Shown here piece after piece: positions 25,933 through 34,545 of a DNA stretch of 64,000 bases. Both the position numbers and the translations under genes were made by a program. The number at the start of each line of letters is the position of its first letter. Within the stretch, counting starts at the first letter, position 1. The stretch is from Algoriphagus vanfongensis DSM 17529. GTDB lineage: Bacteria > Bacteroidota > Bacteroidia > Cytophagales > Cyclobacteriaceae. The notes under the pieces were generated by a model. That model ran no database searches and was not told the DNA's origin. It saw nothing but the letters and a program-made list of their open reading frames with translations. The DNA lies in assembly GCF_000429465.1 (NCBI RefSeq), contig NZ_AUBX01000015.1, positions 406,957-470,956 of the forward strand, read 5' to 3'.

Positions 25933-27038
25933 TCTCTCATTATTCTTTCGAAAACTCGAATACCCGTCTCAATCAACTCATCCGGAAAATCATAAGTCGG
26001 TTCATGGAGTTGGGGGCAGTGCTCTCCGGCACCTAATCCGAATAAATAGGAAGGACAGTATTGGCTGAACAGTCCAAAGTCCTCCGACCAACGAAAGGGA
26101 TCGGAATTTTCAACGATCTCCAATCCTAAAGATTGAAAAGCTGTCTCAGCGATTGCTGCTGCTTTTGGGTGGTTGGTAGACACAGCAAAGCTTTCCTGAT
26201 AGCTGATGGCTAATTTCAACCCATGAGCTTTCGCCAAAGAATTTGCCTTTTCTTCCATTTGGGATTTCAATTTCTCCAATACATCTTGATCAAAAGCCCG
26301 GAGGGTAAGACTAAGACTGCCCGATCCAGCACTTGTCCCGAAGGCCTGACTTCCTAAAGCAATTTGGATGACTGTAGCCAAAGCAAAGCCATTTAGACCT
26401 TCGATAACAGTGGGAATGTCCAGAACTAGTTGAGAAATAGCAGAGGCAGGGTTGATCCCATGATCAGGATGAGCGGCATGGGATGTTTTTCCTTCGAAAG
26501 AATAGATGACACCAGTGCTTCCTGCTGCGAATGTTCCTTGACGAGTAATGATTTGATGTAGGGGATAGCCAGGAAGATTATGAAGTGCAAAGGCAAAGTC
26601 AGGGAGAATGAACCCAAATCTGGGATCTTTTAGAATTCGCTTTGCCCCTTCTCCAGTCTCTTCAGCTGGCTGGAAAAGCAACATCACTTCTCCGGATTCC
26701 GGCCTTTTTGCAGCTAGTTTTTCACCCAATCCACAAATGATTGCCATGTGCCCATCATGACCACAGAGATGAGCTTTTCCATTGACTTGACTTTTGTAAG
26801 ACGGATTTCCCCGCTCCTTAATTGGAAGCGCATCCAATTCACAGCGAAAGAGCAAGCGATTGCCGGGCTTTTTCCCTTTGAAAGTAAAGGCCAGGCCTGT
26901 TCCGCCCAATCCTTCAATCACATCATCCGGTTCTAAGGATTTGAAAAACTCAAGGATTCGTTGGGCTGTTTGATTTTCCTCACCTGCGATTTCGGGGTTT
27001 TGATGAAGGCTGTGTCTTAGTTGGATCAGTGAATTCAT
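25911..27038 (-). CDS. M20-family amidohydrolase (hippurate-hydrolase-like)
   Basis: The 375-aa protein matches the M20D amidohydrolases. The opening is RHSLHQNPEIAGEE, with metal-binding CELDALPI, HLCGHDGHMAIICGL and FQPAEETGEGAKRI, a dimerisation domain beginning with SSFEGKTSHAAHPDHG-like residues, and a C-terminal YLFGLGAGEHCPQLHEPTYDFPDE. Such enzymes hydrolyse N-acyl amino acids (hippurate, N-acetyl amino acids, IAA conjugates). The exact substrate is not readable. The ATG at 27038 matches the family start. The gene overlaps the end of the convergent outer-membrane gene by 22 bases. Confidence 0.92.
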   Translation of the reverse strand: MNSLIQLRHSLHQNPEIAGEENQTAQRILEFFKSLEPDDVIEGLGGTGLAFTFKGKKPGNRLLFRCELDALPIKERGNPSYKSQVNGKAHLCGHDGHMAIICGLGEKLAAKRPESGEVMLLFQPAEETGEGAKRILKDPRFGFILPDFAFALHNLPGYPLHQIITRQGTFAAGSTGVIYSFEGKTSHAAHPDHGINPASAISQLVLDIPTVIEGLNGFALATVIQIALGSQAFGTSAGSGSLSLTLRAFDQDVLEKLKSQMEEKANSLAKAHGLKLAISYQESFAVSTNHPKAAAIAETAFQSLGLEIVENSDPFRWSEDFGLFSQYCPSYLFGLGAGEHCPQLHEPTYDFPDELIETGIRVFERIMRDQSNGKS

Positions 27039-27375
27039 GTTTTAATGTGGGACTTCCGGCACTTCTTTGCAAATGATTTGAATTCCTTTTTGTCGAGAAA
27101 GGCCAATTAGAAGTTTTCTTTTTGATCGCCTTGAATAGTGAATGACAAGCCCATAGTCTTAACTGCTGCCCGTAAATCGTACTTCGTAAATCACATGTAT
27201 GCAAGTCTTCCAACTACATGATGAAAATGGATTCTTTTGTAAGTCAAATCAGGATTTTTATTTCCTTGATTTTCAGTTGGAATCATTTTTGAGTAAAATT
27301 CTTTTGAACGGTCGGGAACTTCCCCGTCTTTCTTCTTATTTTAACCCTTCACAACATCCTTAAACCATCACTTTT
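27039..27375. other. Intergenic gap between M20 gene and small Cys-tailed gene
   Basis: These 337 bases hold no convincing ORF. They should contain divergent promoters for the M20 gene and the small gene at 27376. The only structure seen is a short palindrome GGGAACTTCCC at 27314-27324 in the presumed leader. No strong -7 consensus was found on either strand. Confidence 0.4.
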
Positions 27376-27552
27376 ATGAGCGAAGTACAACTAAAAGAAC
27401 TCGAAACGCAGATTGCGGAATTGAAAGGTCAGCTGACAGGTGACATGTTTGCTGATATGGACCTCAGAGACCAAATACACAATTTGGAAATGAAGCTAAA
27501 GGGCGTGAAGCCAATGGATTCTAGCATCGACTGTGTAGGTTGCGGTAGTTAA
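27376..27552 (+). CDS. 58-aa protein with CVGCGS tail
   Basis: The reading frame encodes 58 residues beginning SEVQLKELETQIAELKGQL. It has an amphipathic heptad pattern over residues 4-45 (a short coiled coil), a Met/Asp-rich middle, and the C-terminus DCVGCGS with two cysteines. It has no signal or membrane segment. Codon use is like the surrounding coding genes. The two-Cys Gly tail could bind metal or be modified; this is inference. It precedes the RluE-like gene by 9 bases, suggesting co-transcription. I recognise no named family. Confidence 0.6.
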   Translation: MSEVQLKELETQIAELKGQLTGDMFADMDLRDQIHNLEMKLKGVKPMDSSIDCVGCGS

Positions 27553-27561
27553 GCATCGGAT

Positions 27562-28158
27562 TTGGCTCGTTATTTTATCATTTACAAACCCTTCGGGGTT
27601 TTAAGTCAATTCAGTGGAGAGGGGCAAACATTGGCCTCTCTTTTTCATTTCCCAAAAACGGTATATCCCGTAGGCAGATTGGATAAGGACAGTGAAGGAC
27701 TGCTTTTGATCACGGATGACAAGCAGCTTAATCATCACCTGCTGAACCCACGTTTTGGACACCAACGCACCTATTTGGCACAAGTGGAAGGAGCTCCCGA
27801 GAAAGAGGATCTTCGCCAGCTTGAGAATGGGGTCGAAATCAATGTCGATGGAAAAATGTACCAAACTAAGCCTGCCATCGCCAAAATCCCAGAATCTATT
27901 CCAGAGCTGCCAGATCGAGATCCTCCCATCAGATATCGAAAGAATGTGCCGGATACCTGGGTTTCGCTGACTTTGATCGAAGGCAAAAATCGGCAAGTCA
28001 GAAAAATGACAGCAGCTGTGGGGTTTCCCACACTTCGGCTCGTGAGATGGTCCATGGAAAAGCTGACGATAGAGGGTTTTCAAGTGGGAGAAGTGCGTGA
28101 ACTGGAGCAGCAGGAAGTATATAGAGCTTTGGGATTGAGTGGATTTCGTAGGAAGTAG
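27562..28158 (+). CDS. RluE-like 23S rRNA pseudouridine synthase
   Basis: The 198-aa protein is an RsuA/RluB/E/F family synthase lacking an S4 domain. It starts RYFIIYKPFGVLSQFSGEG and carries the catalytic motif VGRLDKDSEGLLLITDD (Asp in GRLD), then GKNRQVRKMTAAVGFPTLRLVRWSM, the conserved RQVRRM..AVG element. RluE modifies U2457 in E. coli 23S rRNA; the exact position here is inferred from family resemblance. The start is TTG at 27562, supported by the family N-terminus, and lies 9 bases after the stop of the small gene. Confidence 0.88.
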   Translation: MARYFIIYKPFGVLSQFSGEGQTLASLFHFPKTVYPVGRLDKDSEGLLLITDDKQLNHHLLNPRFGHQRTYLAQVEGAPEKEDLRQLENGVEINVDGKMYQTKPAIAKIPESIPELPDRDPPIRYRKNVPDTWVSLTLIEGKNRQVRKMTAAVGFPTLRLVRWSMEKLTIEGFQVGEVRELEQQEVYRALGLSGFRRK

Positions 28159-28336
28159 ATGAGATCTAGTTAAGGAAATTAGCCTTTACGTCTTTGCAAG
28201 AGCTATTTTTATTCTTCTTAAAAATTCCTAAAAATCCCTTTTCTACACTAAGAATACCGCTTCTAAGAATTAAGATTGTGTTGGGGATAAAATCTTCTAT
28301 TTTAGTGTCCCATTCGTATTAAATATAGTTTGCTCC

Positions 28337-29308
28337 ATGCATCAGGAAAAAATCGCAGCCGTAGTAGAGGAAGTAAGAAAGGTCGTAGTCGGACAGGACA
28401 AAATGGTCAACCGTCTCTTGATCGGGCTCTTTACCAATGGCCATATCCTACTGGAAGGTGTGCCGGGTTTGGCCAAAACTCTGACGGTCAATACGCTTGC
28501 CAAGGTTCTTCATCTTGATTTCAATAGAATTCAGTTTACCCCGGATTTGTTGCCGGCAGATTTGATCGGAACGATGATCTACAATCAGCAGACTGCCAAT
28601 TTCGAAGTTAAGAAAGGCCCGATTTTCTCCAATTTGATCCTGGCTGATGAGGTCAACCGTTCTCCGGCAAAGGTTCAGTCTGCGCTTTTGGAAGCAATGC
28701 AAGAAAAGCAGGTGACGATCGGCGAGACGACTTTCAAGCTGGATAGACCCTTTTTGGTACTGGCTACACAAAACCCGGTGGATCAGGAAGGGACGTACCC
28801 GCTGCCGGAGGCTCAGGTTGATCGATTCATGATGAAAGTACACATCGACTATCCAAGCAAGGCAGATGAGATGGAGGTAATGCGACGAATGGCCAACATG
28901 TCTTTTAGCTCAGAAGTCAATGCAGTACTCTCCAAGCAAGATATTTTTGATATTCGCAATGATATCAATGCAATCAATATAGCGGAGCCCTTGGAGCAAT
29001 ATATCATTGAATTGGTGTTTGCAACCAGATTTCCAGAGCAGTATGGTTTGAAAAATGAAGCCAAGTATATCCAATTTGGAGTTTCACCTCGTGCGAGTAT
29101 CAATTTGAACTTAGCAGCCAAGGCTGTAGCCTATATGGATGGGAGAGATTATGTCCTTCCCGAAGATATCAAAGAGATCGCCGAAGACGTGCTTAATCAC
29201 AGGATAATCCTAAATTATGAAGCTGAGGCTGACAATATCAATACAAGGGATTTGGTCAAAATACTCTTGGAAAAAGTGCCGATTAATAAGTCGGTAACAT
29301 TGAAATAA
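28337..29308 (+). CDS. MoxR-family AAA+ ATPase
   Basis: The 323-aa protein has the MoxR AAA+ core. The N-terminus is VVEEVRKVVVGQDKMVNRLLIGL, Walker A is GVPGLAKT (about residues 41-48), then FTPDLLPADLIGT, Walker B with LILADEVNRSPAKVQSALLEAMQE, sensor 1 LATQNPVDQEGTYPLPEAQVDRF, and a lid domain ending GVSPRASINLNLAAKAVAYM. MoxR proteins act as chaperones maturing metallo- or vWA-domain proteins. Usually a DUF58 and Bat gene cluster follows; here a strong terminator follows directly, so it is an isolated moxR. The ATG at 28337 fits the family. Confidence 0.92.
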   Translation: MHQEKIAAVVEEVRKVVVGQDKMVNRLLIGLFTNGHILLEGVPGLAKTLTVNTLAKVLHLDFNRIQFTPDLLPADLIGTMIYNQQTANFEVKKGPIFSNLILADEVNRSPAKVQSALLEAMQEKQVTIGETTFKLDRPFLVLATQNPVDQEGTYPLPEAQVDRFMMKVHIDYPSKADEMEVMRRMANMSFSSEVNAVLSKQDIFDIRNDINAINIAEPLEQYIIELVFATRFPEQYGLKNEAKYIQFGVSPRASINLNLAAKAVAYMDGRDYVLPEDIKEIAEDVLNHRIILNYEAEADNINTRDLVKILLEKVPINKSVTLK

Positions 29309-29327
29309 CATTGAACTGCGGTTATTT

Positions 29328-29358
29328 AGGCTTTCTGAGAGGAAAGCCTTTTTTTTTG
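29328..29358 (+). terminator. Terminator after moxR-like gene
   Basis: AGGCTTTC (29328-29335) pairs with GAAAGCCT (29342-29349), loop TGAGAG, followed by an eight- to nine-base T run. Strong intrinsic terminator. Confidence 0.88.
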
Positions 29359-29370
29359 CCGAATCTGTTA

Positions 29371-29402
29371 ATCCAATATTAAATTCGGTATCCAATATTA
29401 AA
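29371..29402. promoter_or_regulatory. 13-base direct repeat upstream of lipoprotein gene
   Basis: ATCCAATATTAAA occurs twice with no mismatch (29371-29383 and 29390-29402), 19 bases apart start to start. Each copy has an AATATT palindromic core. It lies about 95 bases upstream of the lipoprotein ATG at 29499 and downstream of the moxR terminator, so it may be an operator for the receptor locus. Confidence 0.4.
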
Positions 29403-29498
29403 AAAACCATAATTCAGAAAATTCTCTTGGGGTGAAAAATTGAAACAGTTTTGCAGCGTCATCCAATAAATGCAAAACCAAAAACAATTAATAACTCC

Positions 29499-30998
29499 AT
29501 GAAAAAGTTTAATTTCCTATTAACTCTTTTCGCTGCTGTCACGCTGGTATTCACCAGTTGTGATGACGATGATCCTACGCCTAACAACGGTGTGACTATC
29601 ACTGGAATCCCTGCCACTGCTACTGTAGAAGTAGGAGGTACTGTCGAGGCTACGGGTTCTGTATCTGCTCCTGATGGATTGGCTCAGCTAGTCATCGCTA
29701 AGGACGGAACTACTTTGACGACTGTTCCTTTGAGCGGAACTACTGCTTCTGCTCCATTCTCTTACACTGCTACTGCTGATGATGCTGGTAAAAATGTGGT
29801 TTTCACCTTTACAGTGACTGACGTAGACGGTGATGAAGCTGTTGCTACTCACGTCTTGACTGTAGGTGCTGAAGCTACTACTATCAGACTAGAATCTAAT
29901 ATTACTTCTGACTATACCATGGAGTCTGGTAAGGTATACATCCTAGGAGGTCGTATCACTGTGACTTCTGGAAATAACTTGACTATCGAGCCAGGTGTAG
30001 TAGTAAAAGGTGAAGTAGGTACTGGAGCTAATGCTTCTGCCTTGATCATCGCTAGAGGAGCTACTATTATGGCAGAAGGCGAAGCTACTTCTCCAATCAT
30101 CTTCACTACTGTGGCTGACGAAATCATGCCAGGTGAAATCATCTCTCCAAACTTGGATCCAGACATCTCTGGTCTTTGGGGCGGACTTTTGGTGCTAGGT
30201 AATGCAAAAGGTTCTTTCGCAGGTGATATCACCGAAACTCAAATTGAAGGTATCCCACCATCAGATACTAACGGACTTTACGGTGGATCTGCTGAAGGGG
30301 AGTCTTCTGGTACATTGAAGTACATCTCTATCCGTCACGGTGGTGCTAACATCGGTGAAGGTAATGAGATCAACGGTTTGACCCTAGGCGGTGTCGGATC
30401 TGCTACTGTCATCGAATATGTAGAAGTAATCGGTAACCAAGATGATGGTATCGAGTGGTTCGGTGGAGAAGTGAACGTAACCAATGCGATTGTATGGAAT
30501 GCAGGTGACGATGCTTTGGATACAGATCAGGCTTGGTCTGGTACTTTGGACAACTTCATCGTGATCTCTGGTGGTGAAACTGACCACGCTCTTGAAATCG
30601 ATGGTCCAGAAGGTTCATTCAATGCTGGTCATACGTTGAAAAACGGTTCTGTGAAAGGTAACGATGTAACTGAACTAGGAGACTTCAGAGATGGAGCTAG
30701 AGGAACTTTCTCTAACATCTACTTCTTCGGATTTGCTAATCCAGCGGATACTGAGGGTAGAGGCGATCTTTCTCTAAGCGGTGATGCTACAGTCGCCAAC
30801 TTTGCTGGTGGTGCTTTGACTTTCTCTAGTCTTGAGATCACTCTTGCTGAAGGCGTTGCTTTGAGCGATGTGTTCAAAGGCGGAACTGCTGCACATGCTA
30901 CTGCTGTAGCTGCTGGTGCCAATACTGTAGGTGCTGACAAAGCTGCTTTTGCAGGCTGGTCTTGGGCTGATGCAGCTGGAGAGCTAGCTGACTTCTAA
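29499..30998 (+). CDS. Surface lipoprotein with beta-helix-like repeats
   Basis: The 499-aa protein has a lipoprotein signal with lipobox VFTSC followed by an acidic DDDD tether, an Ig/cadherin-like domain (VEATGSVSAPDGLAQLVIAKDG), and then a long region with the regularity of a right-handed beta-helix (GGRITVTSGNNLTIEPGVVVKGEV, LKYISIRHGGANIGEGNEI, NQDDGIEWFGGEVNVTNAIVWN). Such lipoproteins commonly sit next to TonB-dependent receptors in this phylum and may be SusD-independent surface binding partners; the ligand is unknown. The ATG at 29499 is used because upstream in-frame residues are not signal-like. Codon bias is as strong as in the SusC/SusD genes, suggesting high expression. Confidence 0.85.
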   Translation: MKKFNFLLTLFAAVTLVFTSCDDDDPTPNNGVTITGIPATATVEVGGTVEATGSVSAPDGLAQLVIAKDGTTLTTVPLSGTTASAPFSYTATADDAGKNVVFTFTVTDVDGDEAVATHVLTVGAEATTIRLESNITSDYTMESGKVYILGGRITVTSGNNLTIEPGVVVKGEVGTGANASALIIARGATIMAEGEATSPIIFTTVADEIMPGEIISPNLDPDISGLWGGLLVLGNAKGSFAGDITETQIEGIPPSDTNGLYGGSAEGESSGTLKYISIRHGGANIGEGNEINGLTLGGVGSATVIEYVEVIGNQDDGIEWFGGEVNVTNAIVWNAGDDALDTDQAWSGTLDNFIVISGGETDHALEIDGPEGSFNAGHTLKNGSVKGNDVTELGDFRDGARGTFSNIYFFGFANPADTEGRGDLSLSGDATVANFAGGALTFSSLEITLAEGVALSDVFKGGTAAHATAVAAGANTVGADKAAFAGWSWADAAGELADF

Positions 30999-31019
30999 GT
31001 CTCACAACTTATCATAAAA

Positions 31020-31054
31020 AAGGAAGGAAGGTCTTGCAAGGAACTTCCTTCCTT
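31020..31054 (+). terminator. Terminator-like hairpin between lipoprotein and receptor genes
   Basis: AAGGAAGGAAG (31020-31030) pairs perfectly with CTTCCTTCCTT (31044-31054). The downstream T run is short (TTCCCTTA), so partial attenuation between the lipoprotein and the TonB receptor is possible. Confidence 0.6.
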
Positions 31055-31085
31055 TCCCTTATAAAAGACAATTTCTTATTGCTGT

Positions 31086-33992
31086 ATGAAAACGAAAAAT
31101 ACCCAGACGTTTATGCGACGTACCTTGGTCATTTCATGTCTGCTGATTCTCACGCAATTCTTGGCAGGCTTTGCATTTGCTCAAAAAGGCACCCTGAGGG
31201 GAGCAATTTTTGAGGAAGCTACCGGTGAACCTCTTTTCGGGGTTTCAGTTTTGGTCAAAGAAACATCTACAGGTGCTGTGACTGATTTCGATGGTAAATT
31301 CGAAATCCAAGTAGATCCAGGGACCTACACGTTGCAAATATCTTATATTTCCTATTCCACTGTCGAGCTGACCGCAGTGGAGGTAAAAGCAGGAGAAGTA
31401 AACGTAATCAACGATATCCTGATGGCTGAAGAAGCCTCAGACCTGGAAACAGTGACTGTTTCCGCAGCGGCGATTCGTACTACTGAGTCTGCGCTGATGT
31501 CAGTCAAAAGAAATGCTGCCAACCTTATGGATGGTATCTCAGCGAGCACATTCCGTCAGATTGGTGATGGTGATGCAGCTTCAGCTGTGAAAAGAGTAAC
31601 AGGTGTATCCATCGAAGGTGGCAAATACATCTATGTACGAGGTCTGGGTGACCGATACACCAAGACCGTCCTCAATGGTGTGGATGTGCCGGGTCTGGAT
31701 CCGGATAGAAACACCATCCAAATGGATATTTTTCCTACCAATGTGATTGACAATATCATTGTTTCCAAGTCATTCACAGCAGATTTGCCTGCGGATTTCA
31801 CCGGAGGTGTGGTAGATATCGAAACCAAAGATTTTCCTGAAGAAAAAGTTGCCAAAATCGGTATCTCTGGAGGAATCAACCCTTCGATGCACTTCAATAG
31901 CAACTATGTGACCTATGATGGAGGCAAGACCGATTGGCTAGGCTATGATGATGGCACGAGAGAGATCCCTACCGGAGGTAGAACAGACATCCCTCAATAT
32001 GCGGATGTAGTCGGAAACCCAAATTCTCCGCTTGGACAGGAGTACCAGTCCATCCTTGGAAGTTTCAACAAAACCCTAGGAGGCTATCGCACCAATTCTT
32101 TGATGGATTTTGGGCTTAGCTTTTCATTGGGCAATCAGCTCGTGAGACCAAGAGCGACTTGGGGTTACAATGTAGCTTTGACTTATAAAAACGAAACAGA
32201 GTTTTACCAAAACGCAGAATTTAACCTGTATGCTAAGCCAAGAGAGGCGACTGATACTGAGTTGGAGCCTTTGGAAAGACAGATGGGTGACTACGGTGTC
32301 AACAATGTGTTGCTAGGCGGATTGGCTGGGATTGCTTTGAAAACCGAAGCTTCCAAATTCAAATTGAACTTCTTGCACCTTCAAAATGGAGAGTCCAAAG
32401 CCGGTGAGTTTGACTTCGTCAACACCAACTTGGGAGCCAACTTTGAAGCAAAACAATACAACTTGGAGTATTCTCAAAGAGCATTGACAAGTGTGCTTTT
32501 GGGAGGTACTCACTACCTGAATGGTAGATCTTGGGAAATCAACTGGAAGGTAGCACCTACTAAGTCCACGATCGAAGATCCGGATGTGAGATTTACCAGA
32601 TTCAGATTGCCAAATAATACAGTGTCCACTGAAGTAGGTCTTCCTACTCGTATTTGGAGATTCTTGGAAGAAGAGAATGTCTCCGGTAAGTTGGATTTGA
32701 CTAGAGAGATGTTCTTCTTCGAAAGAGAAGGAAAGCTGAAATTCGGAGGAAACTATGTGTACAAAAACAGAGATTTCAATATCCAAAGCTTCCAATTTGC
32801 GACAGGTAATACAGACCTGACAGGAGATCCTAATCAGATCTTGGACGATGAGAATCTTTTTGCTCCAGATAATAGAAACGGTGTCAGATACAATGCCGAT
32901 TTCATCCCGACCAACCCAAATCAGTACCAGTCTGATTTGAGCAATGTGGCCGGTTATGTTTCTGCTGAATTGAAGCCTGCTGACAAGCTGAAGGCAATCG
33001 TAGGGGTAAGAATGGAGAAATATACGCAGTACTACACAGGTACCAACCAAGGAGCTACCATTGTCTTGGACAATGAGAAAGTATTGGACGATTTGGACTT
33101 CTTCCCGACACTTAATTTGATTTTCAATCTGAAAGAAAATCAAAACCTACGACTATCTGCTTCCAGAACGATCGCTAGACCTTCTTTCAAAGAATTGTCT
33201 TATGCTGAAATCCTGGATCCGATCACAGGCCGTACCTTTATCGGTGGATTGTTCCAGGAGACAACTAACGGAGGTACTGAGATCCTTTGGGATGGCAACT
33301 TGACATCTACTCGTATCAATAACTTTGATTTGAGATGGGAAGCCTTCCAAGATAGAGGGCAGATGTTCTCAGTGAGTGCATTCTACAAGTCATTTGACAA
33401 GCCGATCGAAATGGTTCAGTTCCTATCTGATCCAGGTGCTTTCCAACCTCGAAATGTAGGTAGAGGATCCGTGGCAGGTTTGGAATTGGAATTCAGAAAA
33501 TCACTGAAGTTTATCTCTCCTTCTTTGGAAAACTTCAACTGGAATACCAACGTGACCTTGACCGAATCTCAGATCAAAATGTCTGAATCAGAATTCAGAT
33601 CCAGAAAATTGACTGCTCGTGAAGGTGAGACAGTGAAAGATACCAGAGATATGGCTGGACAGGCGCCATTCATCATCAACACAGGTTTGGGTTACCAAAA
33701 CTACAATACCGGATGGGAAGCTGGACTATATTATAACGTGCAGGGATCTACCTTGAACTATGTAGGCTTCGGAAACAGAACGGATACTTACACCGTACCT
33801 TTCCACAGCTTGAACCTGAATATCAATAAGACTTTCGGAGCGGATGAAAGAATCCAAACCAGCCTGGGTGTTCAAAACATCTTGAATGACAAAAAGGAGC
33901 TTGTATTTAGCTCTTATGGAGCGGAAGACCAATACTTCACGAGATTGGCTCCGGGAACCAAGTTGAGCTTCAGCTTTGGATACTCCTTCTGA
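31086..33992 (+). CDS. TonB-dependent receptor with carboxypeptidase-like N-domain
   Basis: The 968-aa protein has a long signal (to FAFAQ, about residue 33), a CarboxypepD_reg-like domain (about 34-120, GTLRGAIFEEATGEPLFGVSVLVKE), a plug with the TonB-box-like VTVSAAAIRTTESA region, RVTGVSIEGGKYIYVRGLGDRYTKTVLNGVDVPG and GVVDIETKDFP, then a 22-strand barrel ending SFSFGYSF. It is not SusC type (no SusC plug signature). It lies 87 bases downstream of the surface lipoprotein and is probably co-expressed. Receptors of this type import siderophores, metal chelates, vitamins or other large ligands using TonB energy; the ligand is unknown. Confidence 0.93.
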   Translation: MKTKNTQTFMRRTLVISCLLILTQFLAGFAFAQKGTLRGAIFEEATGEPLFGVSVLVKETSTGAVTDFDGKFEIQVDPGTYTLQISYISYSTVELTAVEVKAGEVNVINDILMAEEASDLETVTVSAAAIRTTESALMSVKRNAANLMDGISASTFRQIGDGDAASAVKRVTGVSIEGGKYIYVRGLGDRYTKTVLNGVDVPGLDPDRNTIQMDIFPTNVIDNIIVSKSFTADLPADFTGGVVDIETKDFPEEKVAKIGISGGINPSMHFNSNYVTYDGGKTDWLGYDDGTREIPTGGRTDIPQYADVVGNPNSPLGQEYQSILGSFNKTLGGYRTNSLMDFGLSFSLGNQLVRPRATWGYNVALTYKNETEFYQNAEFNLYAKPREATDTELEPLERQMGDYGVNNVLLGGLAGIALKTEASKFKLNFLHLQNGESKAGEFDFVNTNLGANFEAKQYNLEYSQRALTSVLLGGTHYLNGRSWEINWKVAPTKSTIEDPDVRFTRFRLPNNTVSTEVGLPTRIWRFLEEENVSGKLDLTREMFFFEREGKLKFGGNYVYKNRDFNIQSFQFATGNTDLTGDPNQILDDENLFAPDNRNGVRYNADFIPTNPNQYQSDLSNVAGYVSAELKPADKLKAIVGVRMEKYTQYYTGTNQGATIVLDNEKVLDDLDFFPTLNLIFNLKENQNLRLSASRTIARPSFKELSYAEILDPITGRTFIGGLFQETTNGGTEILWDGNLTSTRINNFDLRWEAFQDRGQMFSVSAFYKSFDKPIEMVQFLSDPGAFQPRNVGRGSVAGLELEFRKSLKFISPSLENFNWNTNVTLTESQIKMSESEFRSRKLTAREGETVKDTRDMAGQAPFIINTGLGYQNYNTGWEAGLYYNVQGSTLNYVGFGNRTDTYTVPFHSLNLNINKTFGADERIQTSLGVQNILNDKKELVFSSYGAEDQYFTRLAPGTKLSFSFGYSF

Positions 33993-34021
33993 TAGTAAAT
34001 AATCAAGTGAAACCAATTAAA

Positions 34022-34047
34022 AAAGAAGTCTCAATCGGGACTTCTTT
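34022..34047 (+). terminator. Terminator after TonB receptor
   Basis: AAAGAAGTC (34022-34030) pairs with GACTTCTTT (34039-34047) across an 8-base loop and is followed by TTTTG. It lies between the convergent receptor and cupin genes. Confidence 0.85.
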
Positions 34048-34059
34048 TTTTGTGCTTGA

Positions 34060-34545
34060 TCAGGTGAGTCTTCGAATAATCTCTTCCTCGGTTGGATATT
34101 TTTCGAGCAATTGCTCGGTATTGAATAGTTCGAAATCCCGAAAATCAAATCCAGGTGCTACTACGCAGGAAACTAAGGCATAGGAATCCGGTTGATCAAC
34201 CGTGCTGCCAAAAATGGTCTGGGCTTTGACTAGCTGCTGAGGAAATTGTCTTCCTTTGTCTGCTGGGCCCAAAGGGAGCTTTACATGTGCGTTCTTTTGA
34301 AGCAGATGGATAGTTACAGGACTTCCTTCATGCCAAAACCAATGTTCATCACTTTGGATTCTATGAAATCTGGATACATCTGCAGATCTCAACAAAAAGT
34401 AAATCACTGTGCAAAGGCTTCTTTTTCCATTTTTGGTATCCAAATCCTCTGTGCTTCGATAGGTTTCCTTGTAGAAGCCACCTTCAGGATGGGGAAGCAT
34501 GTCCAGAGACTTTACAAGAAAATCTACTCGCTCATCTACAGTCAT
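34060..34545 (-). CDS. Cupin superfamily protein (DUF985)
   Basis: The 161-aa protein has the Cupin_5/DUF985 signature: LPHPEGGFYKETYRS at the start, FLLRSADVSRFHRIQSDEHWFWHEG with clustered His residues for metal or ligand binding, and SCVVAPGFDFRDFEL at the end. The family includes sugar-epimerase-like and unknown enzymes. The function is not assigned. It starts at 34545 and overlaps the wecB stop by 4 bases (ATGA), so it is translationally coupled to the UDP-GlcNAc 2-epimerase and may act in the same nucleotide-sugar route. Confidence 0.87.
   Translation of the reverse strand: MTVDERVDFLVKSLDMLPHPEGGFYKETYRSTEDLDTKNGKRSLCTVIYFLLRSADVSRFHRIQSDEHWFWHEGSPVTIHLLQKNAHVKLPLGPADKGRQFPQQLVKAQTIFGSTVDQPDSYALVSCVVAPGFDFRDFELFNTEQLLEKYPTEEEIIRRLT

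Noticed and set aside
26980..27213. 77-aa minus-strand frame spanning the start of the M20 gene
   Set aside because: It overlaps the supported M20 start in another frame, is Lys/Thr/Ser-rich without motif, and has no coding support.
27376..27552. 58-aa protein considered as a lanthipeptide or other RiPP precursor
   Set aside because: No RiPP-modifying enzyme (LanM, radical SAM, YcaO) is nearby, and the N-terminal part is a coiled coil rather than a typical leader.
32313..33143. 276-aa antisense frame inside the TonB receptor gene
   Set aside because: Shadow of codon bias in the receptor. No start context, no family similarity, and the sense gene is certain.
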